From the NCBI RefSeq assembly GCF_023073915.1, contig NZ_JADPKK010000019.1, forward strand, positions 248,001 to 312,000: a stretch of 64,000 bases of DNA, read 5' to 3'. The translations under genes and the position numbers were made by a program. Origin of the DNA: Bradyrhizobium sp. 149 (lineage in GTDB: Bacteria > Pseudomonadota > Alphaproteobacteria > Rhizobiales > Xanthobacteraceae). The notes beneath the pieces were generated by a model. It was not told the DNA's origin. It did not search any database and saw only the letters and a list, made by a program, of their open reading frames with translations. Below are positions 27,893-35,421 of the stretch, one piece after another (positions within the stretch are counted from its first letter, which is position 1; the number at the start of each line of letters is the position of its first letter).

Positions 27893-28819
27893 TCAAATAC
27901 GGTCTGAAATGTCCTGTGATGACGCAGCCGCAGCATCGTCTCGCACGCGCGGCACGGGATCGAATAGCGCGAACAGCAGAAGCCCTGCAAAGAAGCCGCC
28001 GATATGTGCCTGCCAGGCAACGCTCGTGGTCTCGGAGTCGACACCGATCGCGCCGACCCCGAAGATGATGTTGACGCCGAACCAAACGCCGAGGAAGGCG
28101 AGCACCCGTCCGTCGCGCAGCGCGCGCGACAGCGGCAGCGCCGGAACTCTTGCGGCGGTATCGGCATCCGATCGGCTGAACGACAGGAAGCTGCCGCGAA
28201 CGAAGGCGAAGCGGATTGCGGCTGCCATCGCGCCGGACACCGAGGCCGAGGCGCCGATCATCGGCGCCACCGCGTGCTCATGGGTGACGAGATGGGCGAG
28301 CGCGCCGGCCGCCGCCGTCACCGCGAGGAACAGGAAGAACCTGATGGCGCCGAAGCGCCGCGCCAGCGCGCTGCCGAACGGCAACAGCCACAGCACGTTG
28401 AAGCCGAGATGGGTGAGATTGGCGTGCAGCAGCGAATAGGTGACGAAAGTCCAGACCTTGGCGCCGGCCCCGCCGGGAATCTGCAGATTGAGCAGCGAGG
28501 AATCGTAGCGCTTGGGGATGAAGCCGAAGACGTCGATGGTCCAGTTCTCGAGCTCCGGCGGCAGCAGCACCCGCAGATGGATCACCGCGAGCAACAGGAT
28601 ATAGGCGGTCAGCGCGAACGGCAGCGTCAGGATCGGCTCGCGCGGAGCCTCCTCGACGACGGCCGGCCCCGCCAGCGAGGGGTCTTGCAACGGAGGATCT
28701 TGCGGCGGAGAATCTTGCGGGGAATCCAAGGCGGCTTCGCTTTCAGGCGCGATCGGAGCGACAGGCTTGACGACAGGCCTGGAGATAGGCGCCTTTGCCC
28801 GTTCTGCGCAAGTGCACAA
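27893..28819 (-). CDS. Rhomboid-family intramembrane serine protease
   Basis: A 308-residue protein with an N-terminal Pro/Asp-rich cytosolic stretch including SPPQDPPLQDP, then six or so helices. The catalytic Ser191 lies in GASASVSG (a variant of GxSG), the His272 in AHIGGFFAGL, and HANLTHLGFN carries the conserved His/Asn. It would cut transmembrane substrates. The only long start is TTG 28819, which overlaps the T run of a terminator-like hairpin on the same strand; the frame stays open further upstream but has no ATG, GTG or TTG nearby. Confidence 0.82.
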   Translation of the reverse strand: MCTCAERAKAPISRPVVKPVAPIAPESEAALDSPQDSPPQDPPLQDPSLAGPAVVEEAPREPILTLPFALTAYILLLAVIHLRVLLPPELENWTIDVFGFIPKRYDSSLLNLQIPGGAGAKVWTFVTYSLLHANLTHLGFNVLWLLPFGSALARRFGAIRFFLFLAVTAAAGALAHLVTHEHAVAPMIGASASVSGAMAAAIRFAFVRGSFLSFSRSDADTAARVPALPLSRALRDGRVLAFLGVWFGVNIIFGVGAIGVDSETTSVAWQAHIGGFFAGLLLFALFDPVPRVRDDAAAASSQDISDRI

Positions 28820-28853
28820 AAGGAAAAGGCAGGGCCCTGGGAAAGCCCTGCCT
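28818..28853 (-). terminator. Rho-independent terminator or attenuator hairpin
   Basis: Read on the minus strand, AGGCAGGGC and GCCCTGCCT form a perfect 9-bp stem with a 9-base loop, followed by TTTTCCTTTT. It ends exactly at the rhomboid start, so it can end an upstream short transcript or attenuate the rhomboid gene. Confidence 0.65.
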
Positions 28854-28988
28854 ATCCATGTCGGACTTCCGGTACCCAGAGAGACGGGAGTATCCCCACC
28901 CCTCCCCGCGGCCGGTGACCAAACTGTTTGACGCCTGTGTACAGGCCTCGCCGAGAACCTGGAGCAAAGCGGCGAGGCTTGCGACCGC
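28818..28988 (-). ncRNA. Putative structured RNA (sRNA or attenuating leader)
   Basis: About 170 nt on the minus strand between a promoter-like element and a terminator. GGTGACC and GGTCACC can close a domain that contains a perfect 9-bp hairpin (GCCTCGCCG with CGGCGAGGC, 28945-28978) and the palindrome CCTGTGTACAGG (28934-28945). A GC-rich 3' part and the terminator hairpin follow. No convincing protein frame is present. It could be an independent sRNA or the leader of the rhomboid gene. I do not recognise a known family. Confidence 0.45.
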
Positions 28989-28993
28989 GGTCA

Positions 28994-29021
28994 CCATAGC
29001 AGCGGGGCGGCGCACGGAAAG
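28994..29021 (-). promoter_or_regulatory. Candidate promoter of the structured RNA / rhomboid gene
   Basis: On the minus strand CTTTCC (29016-29021) and CTATGG (28994-28999) are separated by 16 bp, similar to the rhizobial CTTGAC-N17-CTATAT promoter. A CtrA box lies just upstream. Confidence 0.4.
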
Positions 29022-29028
29022 CGCATAG

Positions 29029-29043
29029 TTAATTTAACGTTAA
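29029..29043. promoter_or_regulatory. CtrA box TTAA-N7-TTAA
   Basis: TTAATTTAACGTTAA is an exact TTAA-N7-TTAA match. It lies about 8 bp upstream of the minus-strand -35 element and 150 bp upstream of the plus-strand PAS_5 gene, so either could be the target. Confidence 0.55.
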
Positions 29044-29193
29044 CGACGCAAAGGCAGCGCCAGGGGCGCCGAAAACGTCGCCGCGGCATGGACGCTGCAA
29101 ATCCCCTCCTGCACAACAACACAGGGATCGCGGCTGCACTGAAGCGGGACAGGTTTGTCCCGCGAGGTTGCGCCCCGGGATAAGCGTTCAGTC

Positions 29194-29748
29194 ATGAAAC
29201 ATCCGTCGAGCCGCGAGTTCTTCGCATATTGGGACAAGAAGCGCGGCACTGCGCGGGCCCCTGACCGGGCCGATATCGATCCGGCCGCCGTGCGCGGCCT
29301 GCTCGGCGACATCTTCGTTCTGTCCTGCGAGCCCAATCTCGGCTTCCCGTTCCGCGTCGCCGGCACGCGCGTCTGCGCGCTCGCCGGGTGCGACCTCAAG
29401 GACTCCAGCTTTGCGGCGCTGTTCGACGAGACCAGCCGCCGCGAGATCGAGGAGATCACGACCATCGTTGCCGACGAGAGTCTCGGCGCAATCGCCGGCG
29501 TCACCGCCGCGCGCGAGGACGGCAGCAAGGCGCATCTCGAACTGCTGCTGCTGCCGTTCAACGCCCGTCCCCATACACCGGTGAGCGTGACCGGCGTGCT
29601 CGCGCCGTTCGACGACGAATGCGGCGCGCTCGGCCCGTTCACCCTCACCTCCTGGCGCTATCTGCACCAGCCGGAGAAACTGCTGCCGCGCGCGATCCGC
29701 AAGCTGCAAATCGCACGCGGGCTGATGGTGTATGAGGGGCTGCGGTAG
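29194..29748 (+). CDS. PAS_5 (DUF1457) family protein
   Basis: A 184-residue soluble protein. The opening PSSREFFAYWDKKRG, then RADIDPAAVRGLLGDIFVL and FPFRVAGTRVCALAG, follows the pattern of the PAS_5 family found in alphaproteobacteria. Members are small stand-alone PAS-like sensors of unknown ligand. ATG 29194 is chosen; a GTG 39 bases upstream has no support. A CtrA box lies 150 bp upstream. Confidence 0.82.
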   Translation: MKHPSSREFFAYWDKKRGTARAPDRADIDPAAVRGLLGDIFVLSCEPNLGFPFRVAGTRVCALAGCDLKDSSFAALFDETSRREIEEITTIVADESLGAIAGVTAAREDGSKAHLELLLLPFNARPHTPVSVTGVLAPFDDECGALGPFTLTSWRYLHQPEKLLPRAIRKLQIARGLMVYEGLR

Positions 29749-29849
29749 GAGTGCACCTAGTCTCAGGGCGCGCAGCGTTTGCAAGCCGCCCGATTTTCAT
29801 CGCAGTCAGACGCGCTGGCCCCCGGCGCGCAGGCTCGCGATCCGTGATT

Positions 29850-29874
29850 GGAACCTTATCTGTTGAAGTGGGTT
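29850..29874 (+). promoter_or_regulatory. EcfG-like promoter of the Crp/Fnr gene
   Basis: GGAAC (29850-29854), a 16-bp spacer and GGTT (29871-29874) match the EcfG consensus GGAAC-N16-CGTT with one mismatch. The Crp/Fnr gene starts 100 bp downstream. Confidence 0.4.
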
Positions 29875-29973
29875 TACCCGCTTGCCGTCGCCGATGTCTG
29901 CGCGGCAACGCGGCTCGGTCGGAGGCAATGCGCTTGCTAGCCGCCGGGCCTCCGTCGAGGGGCGATTCCCGTG

Positions 29974-30762
29974 ATGGAGCACGCGACCAGAGTTGGTAAT
30001 CGCCTGTTAGCTGCGTTACCGCCGGCCGACTTCGCTTTGCTTGCACCGCATTTGCGGAAAGTACCGCTCCAGCACGACGCAGTCCTAGTCGGATCGGGCG
30101 ACCGGATCGAACATCTCTACTTCCCCTGCAGCGGCGCGATCGCCCTCATCATGGAGTTGCCGAACGGACAAACGGCCGCAACCGCAGTGATCGGCAACGA
30201 CGGCGCCGTCGGACTCATGACGACACTCGGGCCCGTCCGATCCCCCCTGACCGCGGTTGTCCGCGTGGCCGGGACCGCACTGCAGATCTCGCCCGCGCGA
30301 TTTCACGCGATGCTCGAACGCAGTCCCGCCGTCGCAAGCGCGGTTCAGATTGTCACTAGGGCGTTGATGACGCAATTCCTGCACGTCGCGGCCTGCAATG
30401 CGCTGCACTCCGTCGAAGCGCGCCTCGCCCGCTGGCTGCTGCACATTCACGATCGGACGGATGGCGGTGACGTCCTGCCCTTGACCCAGGAGACGTTGTC
30501 GGAATTGCTCGGCGTCCGCCGTACCACGGTCACGCACGTCGTGAGTGCACTTCGAACATCAAGGGCGATCAAATCCAATCGACGCGGCCAACTCGAGATC
30601 GACAGGCAACGGCTCGAGGTCGTCGCATGCGAGTGCTACAAGGTGATGAGCCGCAGGATCGATCGGATCGTTTCGCAGGATGCATTAAGGCTCCTTCACG
30701 CCGCGCCGGCGCGGGACGGCTGCCCGCCTCCAGACTTCCCGTTCGCCAAGACCGACTCGTAA
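29974..30762 (+). CDS. Crp/Fnr-family transcriptional regulator
   Basis: A 262-residue regulator. The N-terminal cyclic-nucleotide-binding fold runs to about residue 130 (VGSGDRIEHLYFPCSGAIAL) and the winged helix follows (LTQETLSELLGVRRTTVTHV). There is no Cys cluster for an Fnr-type iron-sulfur centre and the cNMP pocket Arg/Ser motif is not obvious, so the ligand is unclear. ATG 29974 overlaps a GTG at 29971. The 3' end overlaps the convergent small gene by 67 bp. Confidence 0.88.
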   Translation: MEHATRVGNRLLAALPPADFALLAPHLRKVPLQHDAVLVGSGDRIEHLYFPCSGAIALIMELPNGQTAATAVIGNDGAVGLMTTLGPVRSPLTAVVRVAGTALQISPARFHAMLERSPAVASAVQIVTRALMTQFLHVAACNALHSVEARLARWLLHIHDRTDGGDVLPLTQETLSELLGVRRTTVTHVVSALRTSRAIKSNRRGQLEIDRQRLEVVACECYKVMSRRIDRIVSQDALRLLHAAPARDGCPPPDFPFAKTDS

Positions 30763-30923
30763 ACCCAGGCCTCCTTGGCGAACCACTCGTGCGTCGCCGC
30801 GCACATCCGGCAATAGGTACGCGAAAAGAACACAGTACTGCAGCGAAACCTTTCGCCATCCATCTCGATGCCTGTCGGAATTGCGCTCCCCGTTTCCGGG
30901 CACTTGATCATCACCATACCCAT
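30696..30923 (-). CDS. Small Cys-containing protein
   Basis: A 75-residue protein. MIKCPETGSAIPTGIEMD and YCRMCAATHEWF supply three Cys and a His that could form a zinc site. GGAGG nine bases before ATG 30923 makes this start the best of three in-frame ATGs. It overlaps the 3' end of the convergent Crp/Fnr gene by 67 bp. Function unknown. Confidence 0.65.
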   Translation of the reverse strand: MGMVMIKCPETGSAIPTGIEMDGERFRCSTVFFSRTYCRMCAATHEWFAKEAWVYESVLANGKSGGGQPSRAGAA

Positions 30924-31040
30924 CCTGATTTCCCTCCAGCTTGGCATCACCTCGCGGCAAGGCTGGCGGCCATCGGCTGAACGGCGTCTCTTCTCGCGAA
31001 GACACTCGTCCAGCCGACCCACGTGGCCGTTAGCTTCGAT

Positions 31041-31511
31041 TCAAGCAGCCCGATGCAGAACCCGCTTGAAGCTGTTCTTGATCGGCTCGGCCGTCTCGGT
31101 CGCGACCTTCTGGGCCAGATCCCAAAGCTCCCGATTCTGGGCGGAAGCCGCTTCAAAGGTCTTGCGGCCGTGAGCGGTGGAGAGGTTCACGAGGTCCGCA
31201 AACGACTTCGCGTCTGCAAGCTGGGAGAGGAATTCCAGCGCGGAGCTGGTGTTGGTGTTGGATATTTCGATGACCTTGGTGCTGTAGTCGGCGGCACGCC
31301 TGCGGAGAGCTTCGGTGATCTCCTCGGAAGTCGCCTTCATCTGCTCGAAGTTTGCCTTGGCCCGCGTGGCGGCCGGCGCGGCGAGATCGCCGAAGATCGC
31401 CTGGATGTTGAAAAACGGTATATCGAATTTGAAGTTTTCATTTCCGTTCGCCGTCCCATTCAGCGGAGCGGCATTCGTCTCGGCTTTCACATTGGCATCA
31501 CTCACGGGCAT
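31041..31511 (-). CDS. Phasin family protein
   Basis: A 156-residue amphipathic helical protein. The central segment FEQMKATSEEITEALRRRAA and ALEFLSQLADAKSFADLVNL follow the phasin pattern, and the protein lacks Cys and membrane helices. Phasins coat polyhydroxybutyrate granules and control their number and size. The residues before position 25 are polar and Asn-rich. Palindromes upstream resemble PhaR-type sites, which would fit PHB-responsive control. Confidence 0.88.
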   Translation of the reverse strand: MPVSDANVKAETNAAPLNGTANGNENFKFDIPFFNIQAIFGDLAAPAATRAKANFEQMKATSEEITEALRRRAADYSTKVIEISNTNTSSALEFLSQLADAKSFADLVNLSTAHGRKTFEAASAQNRELWDLAQKVATETAEPIKNSFKRVLHRAA

Positions 31512-31563
31512 TCATCCTTTCAAGCGAAACTAGATAATGGATTGAAGACTCCCCGACGCATCC

Positions 31564-31634
31564 AGGTGCGTACTGCACCGGGACACCACTGCCCCTACTT
31601 TCACGCTGGTGGGATGCTGCTGCGGATATGCAGC
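31564..31634. promoter_or_regulatory. Two palindromes upstream of the phasin gene
   Basis: GGTGC-GTACT-GCACC starts at 31564 and GCTGC-GGATAT-GCAGC spans 31619-31634. The CTGC/GCAG arms resemble PhaR operators described for other alphaproteobacterial phasin genes. A further TTGCTGCTGTTGCATGC lies near 31765-31781. Operator function is inferred. Confidence 0.35.
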
Positions 31635-31658
31635 TCTCGCCCCCTGCCGGAGGCAACT

Positions 31659-31760
31659 ATGACCGACGAAGGTCGAAGCTTCAGTTCGCTTTCGGACTCT
31701 CAATTTGAATTAATTCGTGTCGTGCGATGCTGCGGCGCGAGCAAACTTCTGCATCTTTGA
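31659..31760 (+). CDS. Possible 33-residue small protein
   Basis: GGAGG at 31649-31653 lies five bases before ATG 31659, and the frame runs 33 codons to TGA 31760. The peptide starts MTDEGRSFSSLSDSQFELIR and has a Cys-Cys pair near the end. No homology is known to me. The ribosome site is the main support. Confidence 0.3.
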   Translation: MTDEGRSFSSLSDSQFELIRVVRCCGASKLLHL

Positions 31761-32275
31761 AGTTGCTGCTGTTGCATGCGCCAACCTGAGATCAGCGCAC
31801 CCTGTGCACTTGCAGAATCTCGCTTTGGCGTTCGGCCTCGCCGGCCTTCCGCAATGAGACGAGCTCGTGGTTGCTGAGCGGAGGATGACCAGACATCACG
31901 CGATCTCGTCGGTCCAGACCTTGAAGCTAATCAGCCTGTTCGGGCCAAAAGTCTGCGTGATCGGAACGTCGCAGGCATCGCGCCGAGCCTGGATGCGTCT
32001 TCTCGAACAACTTGCAAGCGGTCCCCGAAAGCGGGTCGGTCTCGCAGGAGCGGCTGCCGAGCGGATAGCCCAGCGTATCGGACGGCAGCTCTTCGCTACT
32101 GTGTTGAACGGCCGAGGCCGGCGTCGGGCAGACCGCTGTCGCGAACGACGCCGTCCGCCGCAAGGGGCATGCGGCCGGCCGGCGACCTCCCCCCGCGAGC
32201 GCACGCTGGCGGGAGAGGTGAAGCGAGCACGCGGTCCGGTCGATCTAACCCACCGGTCCCTGCGTTAGCGTTCCA

Positions 32276-32665
32276 TCACGGCATCGCCAGATGCCAGGCG
32301 CCGTTCAGAAAGCCGTCGCCGGTGATGTCGCCGGGCTTGGTATCCTTGGCGAAGGTGTAGAGCGGCTTGCCCTTGTAGGCCCACTGCTTCGAGCCGTCGT
32401 CGCGCGTGATGACGGTGTAGCCGTCGGCGGCGGCATCGCTCGCCTCGGCCTTCAGCACCGGCCAGTTGGTCGCACACGGACCGTTGCAGGCCGACTTGCC
32501 GTCCGCGTCCTTGTCGAAAGTATAGAGCGACATGCCCTTGGCGTCGGTGAGCACGTTGCCCTTGTCGGTCTTGCCGGTCTTGGCCGGCGATGCGGCGAAT
32601 GCTGCGGGGACGATCGCGAGCGATATCGCGAGCGTGAGCGCGAGGCGGATCGAGGATGTCGTCAT
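32276..32665 (-). CDS. Exported COG4315-type repeat protein
   Basis: A 129-residue protein with a signal peptide (LALTLAISLAIVPAAFA). Two copies of the secreted Yx(F/W/Y)xxD-type repeat are present: GMSLYTFDKDADGKSACNG and GKPLYTFAKDTKPGD. The ACNGPCATNWP segment holds a Cys pair. Such proteins are common around redox or ECF-controlled loci and have no fixed function. AGGAGA seven bases upstream fixes ATG 32665. Confidence 0.85.
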   Translation of the reverse strand: MTTSSIRLALTLAISLAIVPAAFAASPAKTGKTDKGNVLTDAKGMSLYTFDKDADGKSACNGPCATNWPVLKAEASDAAADGYTVITRDDGSKQWAYKGKPLYTFAKDTKPGDITGDGFLNGAWHLAMP

Positions 32666-32785
32666 GGTCTCTCCTGTCATGCAATAGGCTTGCATGGGGT
32701 AGGACGCCACGCGAGCCGTCGTATTCCTGAGATGGCGGCAAAGATATTTTTCGCTGCACGCAGTGTCGCATCGGAATAAACTGGG

Positions 32786-33322
32786 ATGATTGAGACGGAA
32801 CGACGGACCGACATGAGCAAGCCGCATTGGCGTCCCGCGCGCGCCTCCGACCTGCCGGCGATCAGCGCGATCGCAGCCCGCATCCACCCCAACCTGCCTG
32901 AACGCCCCGAGGTGTTCGCGGAAAAGATGCGACTCTATCCCGATGGCTGCCGCGTGCTTGCCGCGGACGAGAGGATCGTCGGCTACGGCCTAGCGCATCT
33001 CTGGACCCAGCACCGGATTCCGCCGCTCGACGGCTTCCTCGAACATTTGCCCGGCGATGCGGATTGCCTCTATTTGCACGACGTCGCGGTGCTGCCCGAC
33101 CTTCGCGGCGGCGTCGCGCGCGACTATGTCGTGGCGATCGAGGATCTCGCACGCGACTCGGGGATCGCAACGCTCGCACTGGTGTCGGTCTACGCCACGC
33201 GGCCGCTGTGGGAGCATCTCGGCTTTCGGCCCGTCACGGCGGATGTGGAGCTGCGGGCAAAGCTCGCATCCTACGGCGACGGCGCGACCTACATGCTGCG
33301 CGGCCTCGCTGCTCACGCCTGA
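32786..33322 (+). CDS. GNAT-family N-acetyltransferase
   Basis: A 178-residue acetyltransferase. Core elements are the N-terminal WRPARASDLPAISAIAARIH, the acetyl-CoA-binding region LHDVAVLPDLRGGVARDYV and the C-terminal YATRPLWEHLGFRPV. The pyrophosphate loop is RGGVAR. Substrate unknown. ATG 32786 is used; ATG 32813 would start at MSKPHW. It is divergent from the exported repeat protein. Confidence 0.85.
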   Translation: MIETERRTDMSKPHWRPARASDLPAISAIAARIHPNLPERPEVFAEKMRLYPDGCRVLAADERIVGYGLAHLWTQHRIPPLDGFLEHLPGDADCLYLHDVAVLPDLRGGVARDYVVAIEDLARDSGIATLALVSVYATRPLWEHLGFRPVTADVELRAKLASYGDGATYMLRGLAAHA

Positions 33323-33387
33323 TTTCGGAGAGATGCCGCCGGTGCAGTTCGGCGGCATCATGGCTGTCTGCGCCCGTACAACGGCAA

Positions 33388-35421
33388 TCAGGCGCGATGC
33401 TTCTTGTTCGTCTTCGGCTTTTTTCCGGGTGCGCCCTTCCCAGGCCACGAAGTCACCGAAGGCTCCGCGTGGCCCGCCTTGTTCTTGTGCTTCTTTTTCT
33501 TTGCGAAGGAAGGAGCATCGTCGAATTTCGGCCCGCGCTCGCCCGGCGCCTTGTCGTATGGCTTGCCGTGTGGTTTTCCGAGTGGTTTTTCTTGCGACTT
33601 GAACCCACCCGGCTCGCGCGGGCGATCGCCCTGACGTTCACGATGGTCGCTGTCGCCGCTCTCGCGCCGCGGCGCGTGGGACCGCTCTTCCAAAGGCGCC
33701 TGCCGCTGCGACGCATCCGCCATCGACTCGATGCGGATGTTGTCTTCCTTGTCCGGACGCTTGATCTTGGCGGCGAAGGATTCCACGACCCGCTCGGAAA
33801 TCTCGAACTCGGTCGTGGTGTCCATGATCTTGATAGCGCCGATATCGTTCTTGTCGATGCCGCCACGGCGGCAGATCATCGGCAAAAGCCAGCGCGCTTC
33901 CGCGTTCTTTTTTCGTCCGATGTTGGCCCGGAACCAGACGCTGCCGTCCGTCATGCCATGTTTCGACGACGATTTTCCCGATTTGGGTCGAGCCCTTTCG
34001 GGGCGATCATCGCCGCGCGAAGTGCGGACATCGTCGCGCGGCGTACGAAAATCGTCGCGCGGCGTGCGGGCATCGTTGCGACCGCGATCATCGCGCGGCC
34101 GGCTGCTGCGCTCGCCGGGATCCATGATGTCTTCGGGCGACGGCAGCCGCGCGCGATAGAGCCGCGCAAGCGACGCGGCGATCTCCTCGGCCGACCGCTC
34201 GGCGAGCAACGCCTGCGCCAGCGCCAGATCGTCGGCGGTCGTCTCCTCGGTGAACAACGCGTCCTTCATGCGCTCGTGATCGAGCTTGCGGATCTCGTCC
34301 GGTTGCGGCGCCGTCCCCCAGACCGCGTCGATCCCCGAGAGATTCAGCAGCATTTCCGCACGCCGCCGTCGCACGGGAGGCACCAGCAGGATACTCGTCC
34401 CCTTGCGACCCGCGCGGCCGGTACGGCCCGAGCGATGCTGCATGACTTCGGCGTCGTTGGGCAGGTCGGCATGAATGACGAGGTCGAGGCTCGGCAGATC
34501 GATGCCGCGGGCGGCGACGTCGGTCGCCACGCAGACGCGGGCGCGCCCGTCCCGCAGCGACTGCAGCGCCGTGGTTCGCTCGTTCTGCGTCAATTCGCCT
34601 GATAGCGCGACCACCGAGAAGCCGCGCTCCAGCAGCGCCGCCTGCAAATGCCTGACGTGATCGCGCGTGCTGCAGAAGACCAGAGCGCTCGGCGCCTCGT
34701 AGAAGCGCAACACGTTGACGACCGCGTGCTCGGCATCGCCGGGCGCGATGCGGATCGCGCGGTACTCGATATCGGCGTGACCGCCTTCGTCGCCGGCGAC
34801 CTCGATCCGGAACGCCTGCTGCTGATACTGCTTGGCCAGCGCGACGATGCCGCGCGGGAACGTGGCCGAGAACATCAGGGTGCGGCGCGTGTCGGGCGTC
34901 GTCTTGAGGATGAACTCCATGTCCTCGCGAAAGCCGAGATTGAGCATCTCGTCGGCTTCGTCGAGCACGACTACTTTCAATTCCGAGATGTCGAGACGGC
35001 CGCGGCGCAAATGATCGCACAAACGGCCGGGCGTGCCGACGACGATGTGAGAGCCGGCGGCAAGCTCGCGCTGCTCGCGCCGCGGATCCATGCCGCCGAC
35101 GCAGGAGACGACGCGCCCGTTCGCATGTTCATACAGCCAGGCAAGTTCGCGATGGACCTGCAAAGCGAGTTCGCGGGTCGGCGCCACGATCAGTGCGAGC
35201 GGTGCGCCCGCTCGCTCGAACCGCTCGGCGCTTTCGAGCAAATTCTTGGCCATGGCGAGTCCATAGGCCAGGGTCTTGCCGGACCCGGTCTGGGCCGAAA
35301 CCAGCAGGTCGCGGTCAGCGGCCTCGTCGGTGAGCACGGCGAGCTGAACGGGGGTGGGACGGTCGTAGTTGCGCTCGGCCAAAGCTCGGGCGAGCGGCGG
35401 ACTCATGGTCGGAAAAGACAC
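33388..35421 (-). CDS. DEAD-box RNA helicase with DbpA-type RNA-binding domain
   Basis: A 677-residue helicase. Motif I AQTGSGKT is at 43-50, DEAD at 154-157, SATFP follows, and HRSGRTGRAGR is motif VI. After the two RecA domains comes an Arg/Asp-rich stretch with three near repeats of RTPRDDFRT type, then a DbpA-like domain (WFRANIGRKKNAEARWLLP through ISERVVESFAAKIKR), and a long basic Lys/Pro-rich tail. DbpA domains bind 23S rRNA hairpin 92, so a role in 50S assembly is likely. GTG 35421 is used; ATG 35406 is an alternative. Confidence 0.92.
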   Translation of the reverse strand: MSFPTMSPPLARALAERNYDRPTPVQLAVLTDEAADRDLLVSAQTGSGKTLAYGLAMAKNLLESAERFERAGAPLALIVAPTRELALQVHRELAWLYEHANGRVVSCVGGMDPRREQRELAAGSHIVVGTPGRLCDHLRRGRLDISELKVVVLDEADEMLNLGFREDMEFILKTTPDTRRTLMFSATFPRGIVALAKQYQQQAFRIEVAGDEGGHADIEYRAIRIAPGDAEHAVVNVLRFYEAPSALVFCSTRDHVRHLQAALLERGFSVVALSGELTQNERTTALQSLRDGRARVCVATDVAARGIDLPSLDLVIHADLPNDAEVMQHRSGRTGRAGRKGTSILLVPPVRRRRAEMLLNLSGIDAVWGTAPQPDEIRKLDHERMKDALFTEETTADDLALAQALLAERSAEEIAASLARLYRARLPSPEDIMDPGERSSRPRDDRGRNDARTPRDDFRTPRDDVRTSRGDDRPERARPKSGKSSSKHGMTDGSVWFRANIGRKKNAEARWLLPMICRRGGIDKNDIGAIKIMDTTTEFEISERVVESFAAKIKRPDKEDNIRIESMADASQRQAPLEERSHAPRRESGDSDHRERQGDRPREPGGFKSQEKPLGKPHGKPYDKAPGERGPKFDDAPSFAKKKKHKNKAGHAEPSVTSWPGKGAPGKKPKTNKKHRA

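Larger units (their letters stand above)
31512..32275. other. Intergenic region with operator-like palindromes and dubious small frames
   Basis: This 764-bp stretch separates phasin from the exported repeat protein. It contains two palindromes (31564-31634) and a 33-codon frame with a good ribosome site, listed separately. Between 31860 and 32270 there are short frames on both strands with no consistent reading; two minus-strand frames (31896-32204 and 31927-32163) show protein-like ends in different frames, so a decayed small gene is possible. Confidence 0.4.

Noticed and set aside
28743..29015. 90-codon minus-strand frame across the structured RNA
   Set aside because: It overlaps the rhomboid N-terminus in another frame and passes through the terminator hairpin; the hairpins and promoter elements explain the region better.
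31867..32268. 133-codon plus-strand frame
   Set aside because: Arg-rich translation typical of non-coding high-GC DNA, no ribosome site.
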